In this document: in pieces, positions 1 through 7,203 of the stretch
How positions within the stretch are numbered: the first letter of the stretch is position 1
How the letters are laid out: each line of letters begins with the position of its first letter
Assembly: GCA_913043155.1 (NCBI GenBank)
Contig: CAJWLY010000005.1
Coordinates: forward strand, 1-23,446
Direction of reading: 5' to 3'
Length of the DNA stretch: 23,446 nucleotides
Origin: an uncultured Nitrospinaceae bacterium
GTDB lineage: Bacteria; Nitrospinota; Nitrospinia; Nitrospinales; VA-1
Notes under the pieces: generated by a model
What the model was told of the DNA's origin: nothing
Databases searched by the model: none
The model's input: the letters and a program-made list of their open reading frames with translations, nothing else
Made by a program: the position numbers and the translations under genes

Positions 1-232
1 GACCACCGGTGTCGATAGCTTCCTGCCCTCTCACCAGTCCGTCGGTTGAGTGCATCGAAACAGTACGAACCGCATCGTCTCCCAGATGCTGAGCAACCTC
101 GCACACAATGGTTTCATCTTCGTCCTGCGGGCTTTTAAGATTGATCGCGTTATAGAGTGCGGGCAGTTCACTCCCTTTAAAACTCATATCCACAACGGGA
201 CCCATCACCTGAATGATACTTCCTTTGTTCAT
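1..232 (-). CDS. atpD: F1 ATP synthase subunit beta, N-terminal part (cut by window edge)
   Basis: This is the start of the catalytic beta subunit of the F1 sector, which makes ATP from ADP and phosphate using ion flow through Fo. Only the first 77 residues lie in the window, beginning MNKGSIIQVMGPVVDMSF. This is the beta-barrel crown domain, with the family-typical GxIxQVxGPVVDxxF opening and the VxxxSxxxTDGLVRGxEAxDTG segment. The Walker A and catalytic residues lie outside. The start is fixed by a strong purine-rich ribosome site (GGGAGGTAGGAAGGG) directly ahead of the ATG. It follows atpG by 36 bases, the normal gamma-beta order, so it is the eighth gene of the atp operon seen here. Confidence 0.97.
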   Translation of the reverse strand, partial: MNKGSIIQVMGPVVDMSFKGSELPALYNAINLKSPQDEDETIVCEVAQHLGDDAVRTVSMHSTDGLVRGQEAIDTGG

Positions 233-268
233 TCCCTTCCTACCTCCCAATAGCAGTCATTAGCATGA

Positions 269-1138
269 TCAGGCCTTGAGTGCCTCGGCCCCGTTTACAA
301 TTTCAATTAATTCTTTAGTGATATAGGCTTGGCGTGCCTTGTTATAAGTCAGAGTCAGGCCATCGATCATGTCCCCGGCGTTGCGGCTAGCACTGTCCAT
401 CGCCGTCATCCGCGCTCCGTGTTCGCTGGCGGTGGACTCCAGAAACGCACGGTACACCTCGACCGTCATGTATCGTTTCAGCAGAGTTTCAAGAATCACT
501 TCCTCCTCCGGTTCGTAGATATAATCCACAACGGAAGATTTCTCCTTACTTGTGTCCAGTTTTTCCGGAACAATGGGTAGAAGCTGTTCAAGAATCACTT
601 CCTGCTGCATAACGGATTTAAACTCGTTGTACACCATATAAACCCGATCAACCGCTTTTTCGACGAAAAGCGATGCGAGGGTATCACTGATCTCGCCCAC
701 CGTGAGATAGTCAAAATCGCGGGTCCACCCGGAATGGTCATGCAGGATTTCGGTGGCGCGGTTTTTGAAAATATCATTTCCCTTTTTGCCAGCGGTGATA
801 AGCTGAATCTGCTTACTTGCGTTCTCATTGATGACCTGTGCGGTCTTCCGAATGATGCTTCCATTGAAACCACCGCACAGCCCTCGGTCTGCGGTAACAA
901 CTAAAATAAGCCAGCGATCCCCTTCCCTGTCGTCAAGAAGTGGGTGTAAGTCCTGGTTGCATCGTGCAGAAAGGTGGTTGAGCACCTCCATCATTTTGAT
1001 TGCGTAAGGGCGGGCCGCCATGATGGCTTGTTGCGCCTTGCGCAGTTTGGAAGCGGCGACCAGCTTCATCGCCTTGGTAATCTGCTGGGTGTTTTTGACA
1101 CTCCTTATCCTTCGTTTAATGTCTTTAAGATTCGGCAT
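269..1138 (-). CDS. atpG: F1 ATP synthase subunit gamma
   Basis: This is the central rotor shaft of F1, 289 residues, the usual length. It turns inside the alpha3-beta3 ring and couples Fo rotation to catalysis. The family signatures are at both ends: the N-terminal helix MPNLKDIKRRIRSVKNTQQI with KAMKLVAASKLRKAQ, the internal TADRGLCGGFN segment, and the C-terminal helix ending ITKELIEIVNGAEAL. The ends form the coiled coil and the middle is the Rossmann-like domain. It lies between atpA and atpD as expected. The leader ahead of the ATG has only a weak GGA ribosome site and contains a terminator-like hairpin with a T run (see 1145-1171), so its translation or transcript level could be set separately from atpA. 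Assignment is secure. Confidence 0.98.
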   Translation of the reverse strand: MPNLKDIKRRIRSVKNTQQITKAMKLVAASKLRKAQQAIMAARPYAIKMMEVLNHLSARCNQDLHPLLDDREGDRWLILVVTADRGLCGGFNGSIIRKTAQVINENASKQIQLITAGKKGNDIFKNRATEILHDHSGWTRDFDYLTVGEISDTLASLFVEKAVDRVYMVYNEFKSVMQQEVILEQLLPIVPEKLDTSKEKSSVVDYIYEPEEEVILETLLKRYMTVEVYRAFLESTASEHGARMTAMDSASRNAGDMIDGLTLTYNKARQAYITKELIEIVNGAEALKA

Positions 1139-1144
1139 ATTTCC

Positions 1145-1171
1145 AAAAAAAGTTCGCCCGTGTTACACGGG
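1145..1171 (-). terminator. Terminator-like hairpin between atpA and atpG
   Basis: Read on the minus strand, a perfect CCCGTG/CACGGG stem (1157-1171) with a TAA loop is followed by five bases and a run of seven T (1151-1145). It sits inside the atp operon, in the 114-base spacer after atpA, and ends seven bases before the atpG start codon. The five-base gap between stem and T run is longer than in a classic intrinsic terminator, so an attenuator, an RNA-processing or stability element, or a leader that masks the atpG start are all possible. Confidence 0.45.
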
Positions 1172-1252
1172 GTTTCGTCTAAAATTCCACCCTGGGTATC
1201 GAAATATCCCCTGCCCAAGGTTGAAGCATGCTACCCATACGGTTCTCTAGAA

Positions 1253-2755
1253 CTAGAACAACTCTTTATATTCCAGGATAGCGGCTTTGATTTTTTCCTC
1301 TAGCGCATCGTCCAGTTTCTTTTCTTTTTCGATCGCATCGATGATGTCTTTGTGTTTCTCATCAACGAAGTTCAACAATCCTGCTTCGAACTTCTTGATG
1401 TCCTCAGCCGCGATGTCGTCTACCAGTCCGCGAACGCCCGCGAAAATTGCGATGACCTGTTGTGCCACCGAGAACGGTTTGTACTGGTCCTGTTTCAAAA
1501 GCTCAACGAGACGCTCGCCACGGAGCAGCTGGGCCTGGGTTGCAGCGTCGAGATCGCTTCCGAACTGGGCAAATGCCGCCATTTCACGGTACTGTGCGAG
1601 GTCAAGACGCAACTGACCCGCCACTTGTTTCATCGCCTTGATCTGCGCCGCGCCACCGACACGGGACACGGAAAGTCCGACATTGATCGCCGGTCGCACG
1701 CCGGAGAAGAACAGGTCGCTTTCAAGATAAATCTGACCATCGGTAATGGAAATAACATTCGTAGGAATGTAGGCGGAAACGTCGCCCGCCTGCGTTTCGA
1801 TGATGGGCAAAGCCGTGAGGGACCCGGCTCCTAAGTCGTCGCTCACCTTGGATGCCCTCTCGAGAAGCCGAGAGTGCAAAAAGAATACGTCTCCTGGATA
1901 CGCTTCGCGTCCGGGCGGACGCCTGAGAAGCAGGGACAACTGGCGGTAAGCCGCAGCCTGTTTGGACAGGTCATCGTAAACGATGAGACAATGCTGTCCA
2001 TTATCGCGGAAATATTCACCCATGGCGCACCCTGCGAAGGGAGCGATGAACTGCATCGGCGCTGGCTCGCTGGCCGAAGCGGAAACAACGATGGTGTACT
2101 TCATTGCGCCATGTTCTGCCAGCGTTTTTACGACACGGGCCACAGTGGACCTTTTTTGTCCGACCGCCACATAAACGCAGAACATGTTCTGGCCCTGTTG
2201 GTTGATGATCGTATCAATAGCTACGGCGGTTTTGCCGGTTTGCCGGTCACCGATGATCAGTTCGCGCTGACCACGTCCAATCGGGATCATGCCATCAATA
2301 GCCTTGATACCGGTCTGCATCGGTTCGTGCACTGATTTTCGGGAAATCACACCGGGGGCAATTCGTTCAATGGGGCCGGACTGGGAGCTCTTGATGGGAC
2401 CTTTACCGTCGATGGGCTGACCCAGCGCATCAACCACGCGTCCCACCATTTCGGGGCCGATGGGTACCTGCATGATGCGTCCCGTCCGCTTAACCTCATC
2501 GCCTTCCTTGATATCGTTATCAAATCCGAGAAGAACGGCTCCGACGTTATCCTCTTCCAAGTTCAAAACCATTCCCGCCAAGCCCCCGGGAAAATCAAGC
2601 AGTTCGCCGGCCATGGCCTTCTCCAGACCGTAAATGCGGGCGATACCGTCTCCGACGGAGATTACCCGACCCGTCTCCTTAAGCTCGATACCTTCGTCGA
2701 ATCCCTGAATCTGTTTCTGGATCAGGGAGCTAATTTCATCAGCACGCAAACTCAC
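1253..2755 (-). CDS. atpA: F1 ATP synthase subunit alpha
   Basis: This is the non-catalytic nucleotide-binding subunit of the F1 hexamer, 500 residues, the normal size. The beta-barrel is at about 25-95. Walker A is GDRQTGKT at 169-176, the Walker B-like LIVYDDLSKQA is at about 257-267, and the arginine finger is in the VGLSVSRVGGAAQ segment (R365). The start codon is GTG at 2755, chosen because AGGAGG lies eight bases upstream inside the atpH end and because the protein then begins MSLRADEISSLI, the usual family opening. The atpH stop codon ends at the base next to this start, so translational coupling is likely. A 114-base spacer separates it from atpG. Confidence 0.98.
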   Translation of the reverse strand: MSLRADEISSLIQKQIQGFDEGIELKETGRVISVGDGIARIYGLEKAMAGELLDFPGGLAGMVLNLEEDNVGAVLLGFDNDIKEGDEVKRTGRIMQVPIGPEMVGRVVDALGQPIDGKGPIKSSQSGPIERIAPGVISRKSVHEPMQTGIKAIDGMIPIGRGQRELIIGDRQTGKTAVAIDTIINQQGQNMFCVYVAVGQKRSTVARVVKTLAEHGAMKYTIVVSASASEPAPMQFIAPFAGCAMGEYFRDNGQHCLIVYDDLSKQAAAYRQLSLLLRRPPGREAYPGDVFFLHSRLLERASKVSDDLGAGSLTALPIIETQAGDVSAYIPTNVISITDGQIYLESDLFFSGVRPAINVGLSVSRVGGAAQIKAMKQVAGQLRLDLAQYREMAAFAQFGSDLDAATQAQLLRGERLVELLKQDQYKPFSVAQQVIAIFAGVRGLVDDIAAEDIKKFEAGLLNFVDEKHKDIIDAIEKEKKLDDALEEKIKAAILEYKELF

Positions 2756-3307
2756 TTAAGCTACCTCCTCTTTTTCAATCATTCGTTTCAATACGGCCAA
2801 CCGGTTTGTAATGGTGGCATCGGCCACCTGGTCGCCCACGCGAAGCTGGATCCCGCCAATTAGCGACGTATCCTCGCTGGCTTCGATCAGCACAGTTTTA
2901 CCCAGAATGCGGTTGAGGCCCGTCTTGAGTTGGTTGATATTGGCCTCAGTCAACGGGTGAGCTGACGTAACGTGTACGCGGACCTGGTTCAATCTTTCGT
3001 CAACAACCGCTTCGAAATAGTCGGCGATGTTTTTTAAAAAAAGAATTTTCTGCCGCTGGGTCAACATCGCCAACAGGTTGCGGACTACGTTTTCTACCTG
3101 CAGACGGTCGCAAAGCTCCCGCGCCAGCGCATTTTTCTTTTTTCCCGAAATACCCGGATGTGAAAAAAACCGCCCCAGCTGCCGATCGGCGTCAAACGTT
3201 TCGCGGAACGCCTTGAGGTTTCCCAACGCGCGGTGGAGCAGGCCCTCATCGTCTATGCTGGAGGAGAGCGCCTCTGCGTAACGCTTACTGATAACATTTT
3301 CAATCAT
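2756..3307 (-). CDS. atpH: F1 ATP synthase subunit delta (OSCP)
   Basis: This is the delta/OSCP subunit, 183 residues, part of the peripheral stalk that holds alpha3-beta3 against the b dimer. The N-terminal helical domain begins IENVISKRYAEALSSS. The FSHPGISGKKKNALARELCD segment near residues 48-68 and the C-terminal VHVTSAHPLTEANINQLKTGL and LIGGIQLRVGDQVADATITNRL segments are typical of the family. The ATG has a GGGGCAGG ribosome site. It lies 20 bases after atpF and directly abuts atpA, the standard F-H-A order. Nothing is missing or unusual. Confidence 0.97.
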   Translation of the reverse strand: MIENVISKRYAEALSSSIDDEGLLHRALGNLKAFRETFDADRQLGRFFSHPGISGKKKNALARELCDRLQVENVVRNLLAMLTQRQKILFLKNIADYFEAVVDERLNQVRVHVTSAHPLTEANINQLKTGLNRILGKTVLIEASEDTSLIGGIQLRVGDQVADATITNRLAVLKRMIEKEEVA

Positions 3308-3327
3308 AATAACCTGCCCCGATCAAC

Positions 3328-3846
3328 TCAGGCTCCCTTACTGTCCATTTCGCGCAGGACTTCTTCGATGGATTCATCGACCAACCGCTTCTTGTCCTCA
3401 TCGCCTAGAGATTTTTTAAGAACTTTTTCAGTCGCAGCGATAGTTAGAGCCGCCGTGTACCCACGTATCTCATTAAGCAGTTTGTTCTGGGCAATTTGAA
3501 TTTCCTGCTCGGCATCGCTCTGCATTTGCCGAACCTTGGCCTGAGTTTCTTGGATTGTTTTTTCTTGGATCTTTTTGGACTCAGCGCCAGCCATCTGCAC
3601 AATGGTGTTGGCCTTTTCGTGAGCGTTTTTCAGTTCCTTCTCCAGATCGGCTTTAAGTTCCTGCGCTTCTTGCCTCAGCTTTTCCGCATCGCTGATTTCA
3701 GTGCGAATCTTGTTCTCGCGTTCTTCCAAAGCCTCTAAAATAGGCGGGAAGGCATATTTCTTTAGCAAAAGGAAGAGAAGCGCAAAGGAAACCACGGACC
3801 AAAACGCAAGCGACTGAAATACTTCAATTTGTTCAAATTGTGGCAT
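3328..3846 (-). CDS. atpF: Fo ATP synthase subunit b
   Basis: This is the peripheral-stalk b subunit, 172 residues. One N-terminal membrane segment (about 14-29, FWSVVSFALLFLLLKKYAF) is followed by a long charged helix rich in Glu, Lys and Gln (about 33-165), as expected for the coiled-coil stalk. Only one b-type gene is present in this operon, so the stalk is probably a b2 homodimer, not the b/b' pair of phototrophs; a second gene elsewhere cannot be excluded. No clear ribosome site precedes the ATG. The 85-base AT-rich spacer from atpE has a small inverted repeat. Assignment rests on the membrane-plus-stalk architecture and on position between atpE and atpH. Confidence 0.95.
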   Translation of the reverse strand: MPQFEQIEVFQSLAFWSVVSFALLFLLLKKYAFPPILEALEERENKIRTEISDAEKLRQEAQELKADLEKELKNAHEKANTIVQMAGAESKKIQEKTIQETQAKVRQMQSDAEQEIQIAQNKLLNEIRGYTAALTIAATEKVLKKSLGDEDKKRLVDESIEEVLREMDSKGA

Positions 3847-3931
3847 CGTATTTTTGTGTGATATAGGATTGGATCACTAATAAAATTTCTCTAAAAAGTG
3901 GTCCTACAGTAGAGATAAAACTTAAAAAAAA

Positions 3932-4162
3932 TTATTTAATATTTCCCATTATGATGAACGCAAGAACCAACCCGTAAAGGGCAACCGCCTCCACCAGTGC
4001 AAATCCGATCCAGCAATACTTGGCAATCCGAGCCTCGGCATTGGGTTGCCGCCCAACCGTTTCAATTGTCTGGGCAAAAATATAACCGATCCCTATCGCA
4101 GCGCCGGCGAATCCCGCTGCACACAAACCCATCCCAATTAATGCTGCCGCTCCTAATTCCAT
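3932..4162 (-). CDS. atpE: Fo ATP synthase subunit c (ring proteolipid)
   Basis: This is the ion-carrying ring subunit, 76 residues with two membrane helices. Helix 1 is glycine-rich (about 5-31), the polar loop carries the conserved RQPN (38-41), and helix 2 carries the ion-binding glutamate E58 in GFALVEAVALYG. The residue after it is Ala, where sodium-type rings usually have Ser or Thr, so a proton-specific ring is the likelier reading; this is inference from family rules. It has the best ribosome site of the Fo genes (TAGGAGAT, nine bases before ATG), fitting the need for many copies of c per enzyme. Confidence 0.97.
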   Translation of the reverse strand: MELGAAALIGMGLCAAGFAGAAIGIGYIFAQTIETVGRQPNAEARIAKYCWIGFALVEAVALYGLVLAFIIMGNIK

Positions 4163-4196
4163 GCTCTTAATCTCCTAAAAAAAAGTATAACCACTT

Positions 4197-4928
4197 TTAA
4201 TGAAGATGGATCACATCTCCGATGTAAACACACGTCAGGATCGTAAAAATATACGCCTGAATAAAGGCAATCGCTATTTCCAACCCATTGATGATGATGG
4301 TAAACCCAAATGGCAGCCAGCCTATCAGCAGGGACGCTGACATAGCCAAACCGAACAAAACAGCAAGAATAGTATGTCCAGCAGTCATGTTGGCGAACAA
4401 CCGCACCGAAAGTGAGATCGGGCGGGCCAGCATGCTGATGATTTCAATTGGGATCATCAAAGGGATCATTAATTTGGGAATCCCCGGAGGCACAAGAATA
4501 CTTAAAAAATGACCCCCATGTTTGGCAAAACCTATAACCAGGGTCAAAACAAAAATACAGATGGCAAAAATCCCGGTCACCACGAGTTGACTGGTGATGG
4601 TGTACGACCCGGGAATCATTCCGATCAGGTTGCAGGCAAGAATAAAAAAGAACAGTGATGCAATAAAGGGGAAATACTTATGAGCTTCTTCTTTTCCAAT
4701 AAACTCTTCCACCATATCCTTGATAAATACCAGCGCTAACTCTGCAACACTCTGAAGCTTCCCAGGAATAAGGCGGACCCCACTCTTCACTACCACCATG
4801 AACAGCCCAAACATAACAGCTAGCCCGGCCCACATGGCCAAGATGCCATTGTTAATAGAAATATCGATCCCCAGCAGGTTTAGGGGGATAAGTGTATGTA
4901 ACTCAAAGTGGTGTAAAGGGTTTTCCAT
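4197..4928 (-). CDS. atpB: Fo ATP synthase subunit a
   Basis: This is the membrane stator subunit a, 243 residues, which with the c ring forms the ion half-channels. The essential arginine is R176 in SLSVRLFANMTAGH. Other family marks are LIGMIPGSYT (about 101-110), PIEIISMLARPISLSVRL, and the last helix with ELAIAFIQAYIFTILTCVYI-like residues. Five or six membrane segments can be seen. It begins seven bases after the atpZ stop without an evident ribosome site, so translation is probably coupled to atpZ. It precedes atpE by 34 bases. Confidence 0.97.
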   Translation of the reverse strand: MENPLHHFELHTLIPLNLLGIDISINNGILAMWAGLAVMFGLFMVVVKSGVRLIPGKLQSVAELALVFIKDMVEEFIGKEEAHKYFPFIASLFFFILACNLIGMIPGSYTITSQLVVTGIFAICIFVLTLVIGFAKHGGHFLSILVPPGIPKLMIPLMIPIEIISMLARPISLSVRLFANMTAGHTILAVLFGLAMSASLLIGWLPFGFTIIINGLEIAIAFIQAYIFTILTCVYIGDVIHLH

Positions 4929-4935
4929 TTAAGCA

Positions 4936-5202
4936 CTAATCCATTTCGTTGTTTTGTTTCGAATTTCCATTTTGGCTATCGTCATCTCCTGGAAATTGGG
5001 TTGCTTGAGCTGTTTTGTAAGCAGCCAAACACCCTGCGGCACCACCAAAAAACACGCCCAGAACCATCAGCCAAGGTTTGGTCCCCAAAAACCAGTCTAG
5101 AGCATATCCCATCACAGCCCCGACCAGTGTGGAAACAGTAAGTTCTGTTCCCAACCTGAACCCAACCCCTACACCTCGGCGTAAGTCGTTGCCTTCACTC
5201 AT
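4936..5202 (-). CDS. atpZ: AtpZ-type ATP synthase accessory membrane protein
   Basis: This is a short two-helix protein, 88 residues, of the AtpZ/AtpI-like family that leads many atp operons and is thought to help c-ring assembly or ion supply. Visible marks are GTELTVSTLVGAVMGYALDWFLGTKPW (about 18-44) covering helix 1 and the conserved LD-x3-GT-x-P turn, then a glycine-rich second helix (about 45-63) and a hydrophilic Asn/Asp-rich tail. The LD/GT/P pattern fits the short AtpZ family better than the longer AtpI family; the two names are often mixed. It is the first gene of the operon, behind the promoter at 5254-5282. No strong ribosome site is seen. Confidence 0.85.
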   Translation of the reverse strand: MSEGNDLRRGVGVGFRLGTELTVSTLVGAVMGYALDWFLGTKPWLMVLGVFFGGAAGCLAAYKTAQATQFPGDDDSQNGNSKQNNEMD

Positions 5203-5253
5203 TCAGTTTGAATTTAGGAGATGAAAATAAGCCCTGCAGAGGAAAAGCGGGGC

Positions 5254-5282
5254 AGTGTAACATAAGAAAGCCAACTATCCAA
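5254..5282 (-). promoter_or_regulatory. Promoter of the atp operon
   Basis: On the minus strand, TTGGAT (5282-5277), a 17-base spacer and TACACT (5259-5254) form a sigma70-like promoter with a TG extended -10. Transcription would begin near 5247, about 45 bases ahead of atpZ. It is the only good promoter I see in the 233-base gap between the ferredoxin gene and atpZ, so the eight atp genes probably share it. Confidence 0.6.
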
Positions 5283-5435
5283 TCAGCTCTCACCCACTAT
5301 CATTTTTCACCGATCTCTGTCTAAAATCCTTCCTAATCTTAAAGAACCGCTATGGAAAGATAAATTCCCCTGCACATAGCAGTTTAACGAGAAAATAAAA
5401 TCCCCTGTCAAAAAAAGAACAACCCAGGATTAGAA

Positions 5436-5762
5436 TCAATAAGGGAGGGCGCCAAAAGTCTCTTCGTATTCCTCGAGGGGCATCATGTCGATAGCATCCC
5501 AGGGGCACCCTTCTAGAAACGTGTCCATAGGACCTTTCGAAGTGCATTTCTTGCACCCGATACACAGCAGTGGATCAACCTCGATCCGGTTTGACCGCGG
5601 AGCGTCCGGATTCGTCACTTCGCTCATACAGTCCTCGACCGGACATTCCGTCAGACAGATCGGGGACCCGCCACAACCGGTGCAGGCATCATTGATCACA
5701 GCAAGAATCTTAGGTTTGCGCTTCCGCTGTCCGGTACGTTTTGTTTTCTCCGCGACGGCCAC
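5436..5762 (-). CDS. Small two-cluster ferredoxin with unusual cysteine spacing
   Basis: This is a 108-residue soluble electron carrier predicted to hold two iron-sulfur clusters. The first cysteine group is C27-x2-C30-x5-C36-x3-C40-P, with one more at C45. The second is C67-x2-C70-x2-C73-x12-C86-P. Standard bacterial ferredoxins use C-x2-C-x2-C-x3-CP, so one loop is stretched in each half. The N-terminus is a basic tail (KTKRTGQRKRKPK) and the C-terminus is acidic. The start is GTG, chosen because GAGG lies eight bases upstream and a stop codon lies five codons further up; the nearby ATG is out of frame. It is transcribed toward the atp operon from its own promoter (5845-5873). Redox partner unknown; no oxidoreductase is adjacent. 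Confidence 0.88.
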   Translation of the reverse strand: MAVAEKTKRTGQRKRKPKILAVINDACTGCGGSPICLTECPVEDCMSEVTNPDAPRSNRIEVDPLLCIGCKKCTSKGPMDTFLEGCPWDAIDMMPLEEYEETFGALPY

Positions 5763-6165
5763 GACGACATCCTCTTTTTAAAAAGGTTGGCTCGTTTTCC
5801 ACAAGCTCACGGCGTAAAACCCTTTTTTGACAAACTGGTTGGGATTAATACCAGAAATTAAGGGACTTTGCAATAATTACTCGCATCTTGAAATAATCGA
5901 ACCCGACACCACCACCTCCCGCACTCTATAACCTCTGATAGGTTTAAATACAACCTGTTGCACGCTCATATTTAGAGAACTCCGCTTTCTACGCAGGCAA
6001 GGTTTTTCATTTGCAGAACGCATGACGGTGTATTAATATGAACTTGCTGAGGAGGGTGCATTCCCCCCTTCATCGCGACAACTTGTTGATCTATCATATT
6101 TTATCGACTAACCAAAGCAACCGTTCCAATTTCGAAAAAGAAAAGATGGATCGCCATAAACCGCC
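5763..6165. other. 403-base gap between divergent ferredoxin and holB genes
   Basis: No convincing gene is present. The left part holds the ferredoxin promoter (5845-5873) and a 76-base leader that can fold: 5818-5828 pairs imperfectly with 5780-5788. A small AACCT/AGGTT hairpin with a five-base loop lies at 5930-5944. The right part must drive holB on the plus strand, but I see only weak candidates, such as TTGCAG at 6011 with TATTAA at 6031, whose 14-base spacing is short. A 79-codon open frame from 6038 runs into holB in another frame and has no family resemblance. Confidence 0.6.
5845..5873 (-). promoter_or_regulatory. Promoter of the ferredoxin gene
   Basis: On the minus strand TTGCAA (5873-5868), a 17-base spacer and TATTAA (5850-5845) with a TGG extension form a strong sigma70-like promoter. 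A CTGGT/ACCAG inverted repeat with a ten-base centre (5834-5853) lies across the -10 and the likely start site near 5838, in the right place for a repressor operator. Confidence 0.6.
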
Positions 6166-7185
6166 ATGTCATTTTCGCGTATTCTGGGCCAAGACCGGCC
6201 CAAACATATACTTAAAAAGACCCTTCGCAACGGCTGTATCCCGCACGCCTATCTGTTCTACGGTCAGGAGAGCGTAGGCAAAAAACTCGCTGCCGTCGAA
6301 CTGGCTAAGGCCCTCAACTGTGAGGTCTCCGGACCGGTAGATGGATGCGACGGATGCCCTTCCTGCCGCAAGATCGATGAACGCACGCATCCTGATTTTT
6401 TTCTACTCGAACCTGAAAAAAGCAGCCCTTCCGCACGGGACGCCATTCTCAAAATCGATGCGATCCGCGAGCTTCAGAAAAAACTGATCTACCTGCCCTA
6501 CGAGGGGCAAACCAAAGTTGCCATCATTGATTCGGCAGAATGCATGAACCCCCAGGCAGCTAACTCATTTTTAAAAACACTGGAGGAGCCACCGTCCAAA
6601 ACAATCATCATCCTCATCGCCTCCAATCCTTACCAATTGCTCCCAACCCTTGTTTCGCGCTGTCAGAGTATCCGGTTTTACCCGTTAGCAGTGGAAACCA
6701 TTAAAAAAATCATTACAAAACAACTTGAAAGCGAAACGGGTGATGCGCAACCGGAGTTGCTGGAGTTGAGAGCCCAACGGTCGATGGGACAGGTTGCTCG
6801 CGCCATGGAAGAAGACCTTCTCAAAACCTCAGAATACCGGGGAGATTTGATCGGTCTAATAGAACAGGTTTCGTTTAAACGCATGGATCTAGCGTTTCAG
6901 TGGATTAGAACCTATGGGCGAAAAACAGACCGTCTTCAGTCGATCCTAGATGAACTTTTAAATTTGGTGCACGATGCGGCAGTGCTCAAAACGAATCGTA
7001 ACCCTCGGGCGATCCAAAACAAAGACCTGACGCATCTACTGGAAAAGGTGGCAAACCAAAAATCTCTAGCGGCTCTTCTCGATATGTTCGATGCGGTCCA
7101 CCGCACCAAAGTCGCCTTGAAGTACAACGCCAACGCACAACTTTCGCTGGAGAATATGTTTCTCAACTTTTGCGAAGCCGCATAG
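6166..7185 (+). CDS. holB: DNA polymerase III subunit delta' (clamp loader)
   Basis: This is the delta' subunit of the clamp loader that places the beta sliding clamp on DNA, 339 residues. It has the family fold order: ILGQDRPKHILKKTL opening, a Walker A-like GQESVGKK (33-40), a zinc site C52/C61/C64/C67, a Walker B-like VAIIDSAECM (118-127), the NSFLKTLEEPPSKTIIIL segment (133-150), and the SRC motif at 164-166. The start ATG gives the normal MSFSRILGQ opening; no good ribosome site is visible. It heads the run holB-ricT-metG-tatD, known from many genomes, where tmk often precedes it; tmk is not present here. ricT starts 18 bases after it. Confidence 0.95.
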   Translation: MSFSRILGQDRPKHILKKTLRNGCIPHAYLFYGQESVGKKLAAVELAKALNCEVSGPVDGCDGCPSCRKIDERTHPDFFLLEPEKSSPSARDAILKIDAIRELQKKLIYLPYEGQTKVAIIDSAECMNPQAANSFLKTLEEPPSKTIIILIASNPYQLLPTLVSRCQSIRFYPLAVETIKKIITKQLESETGDAQPELLELRAQRSMGQVARAMEEDLLKTSEYRGDLIGLIEQVSFKRMDLAFQWIRTYGRKTDRLQSILDELLNLVHDAAVLKTNRNPRAIQNKDLTHLLEKVANQKSLAALLDMFDAVHRTKVALKYNANAQLSLENMFLNFCEAA

Positions 7186-7203
7186 CATGCAACGGGAATC
7201 ACT

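Noticed and set aside
1352..1834. 160-codon plus-strand open frame opposite atpA
   Set aside because: It is the antisense shadow of a highly conserved atpA region with no independent support.
5827..5854. Plus-strand TTGACA at 5827-5832 as a possible holB promoter
   Set aside because: No acceptable -10 lies 16-18 bases away, and it is more than 300 bases from holB.
6038..6277. 79-codon plus-strand open frame before holB
   Set aside because: It runs 112 bases into holB in a different frame and resembles nothing. Its GAGGAGGG sequence lies after the ATG, not before it.
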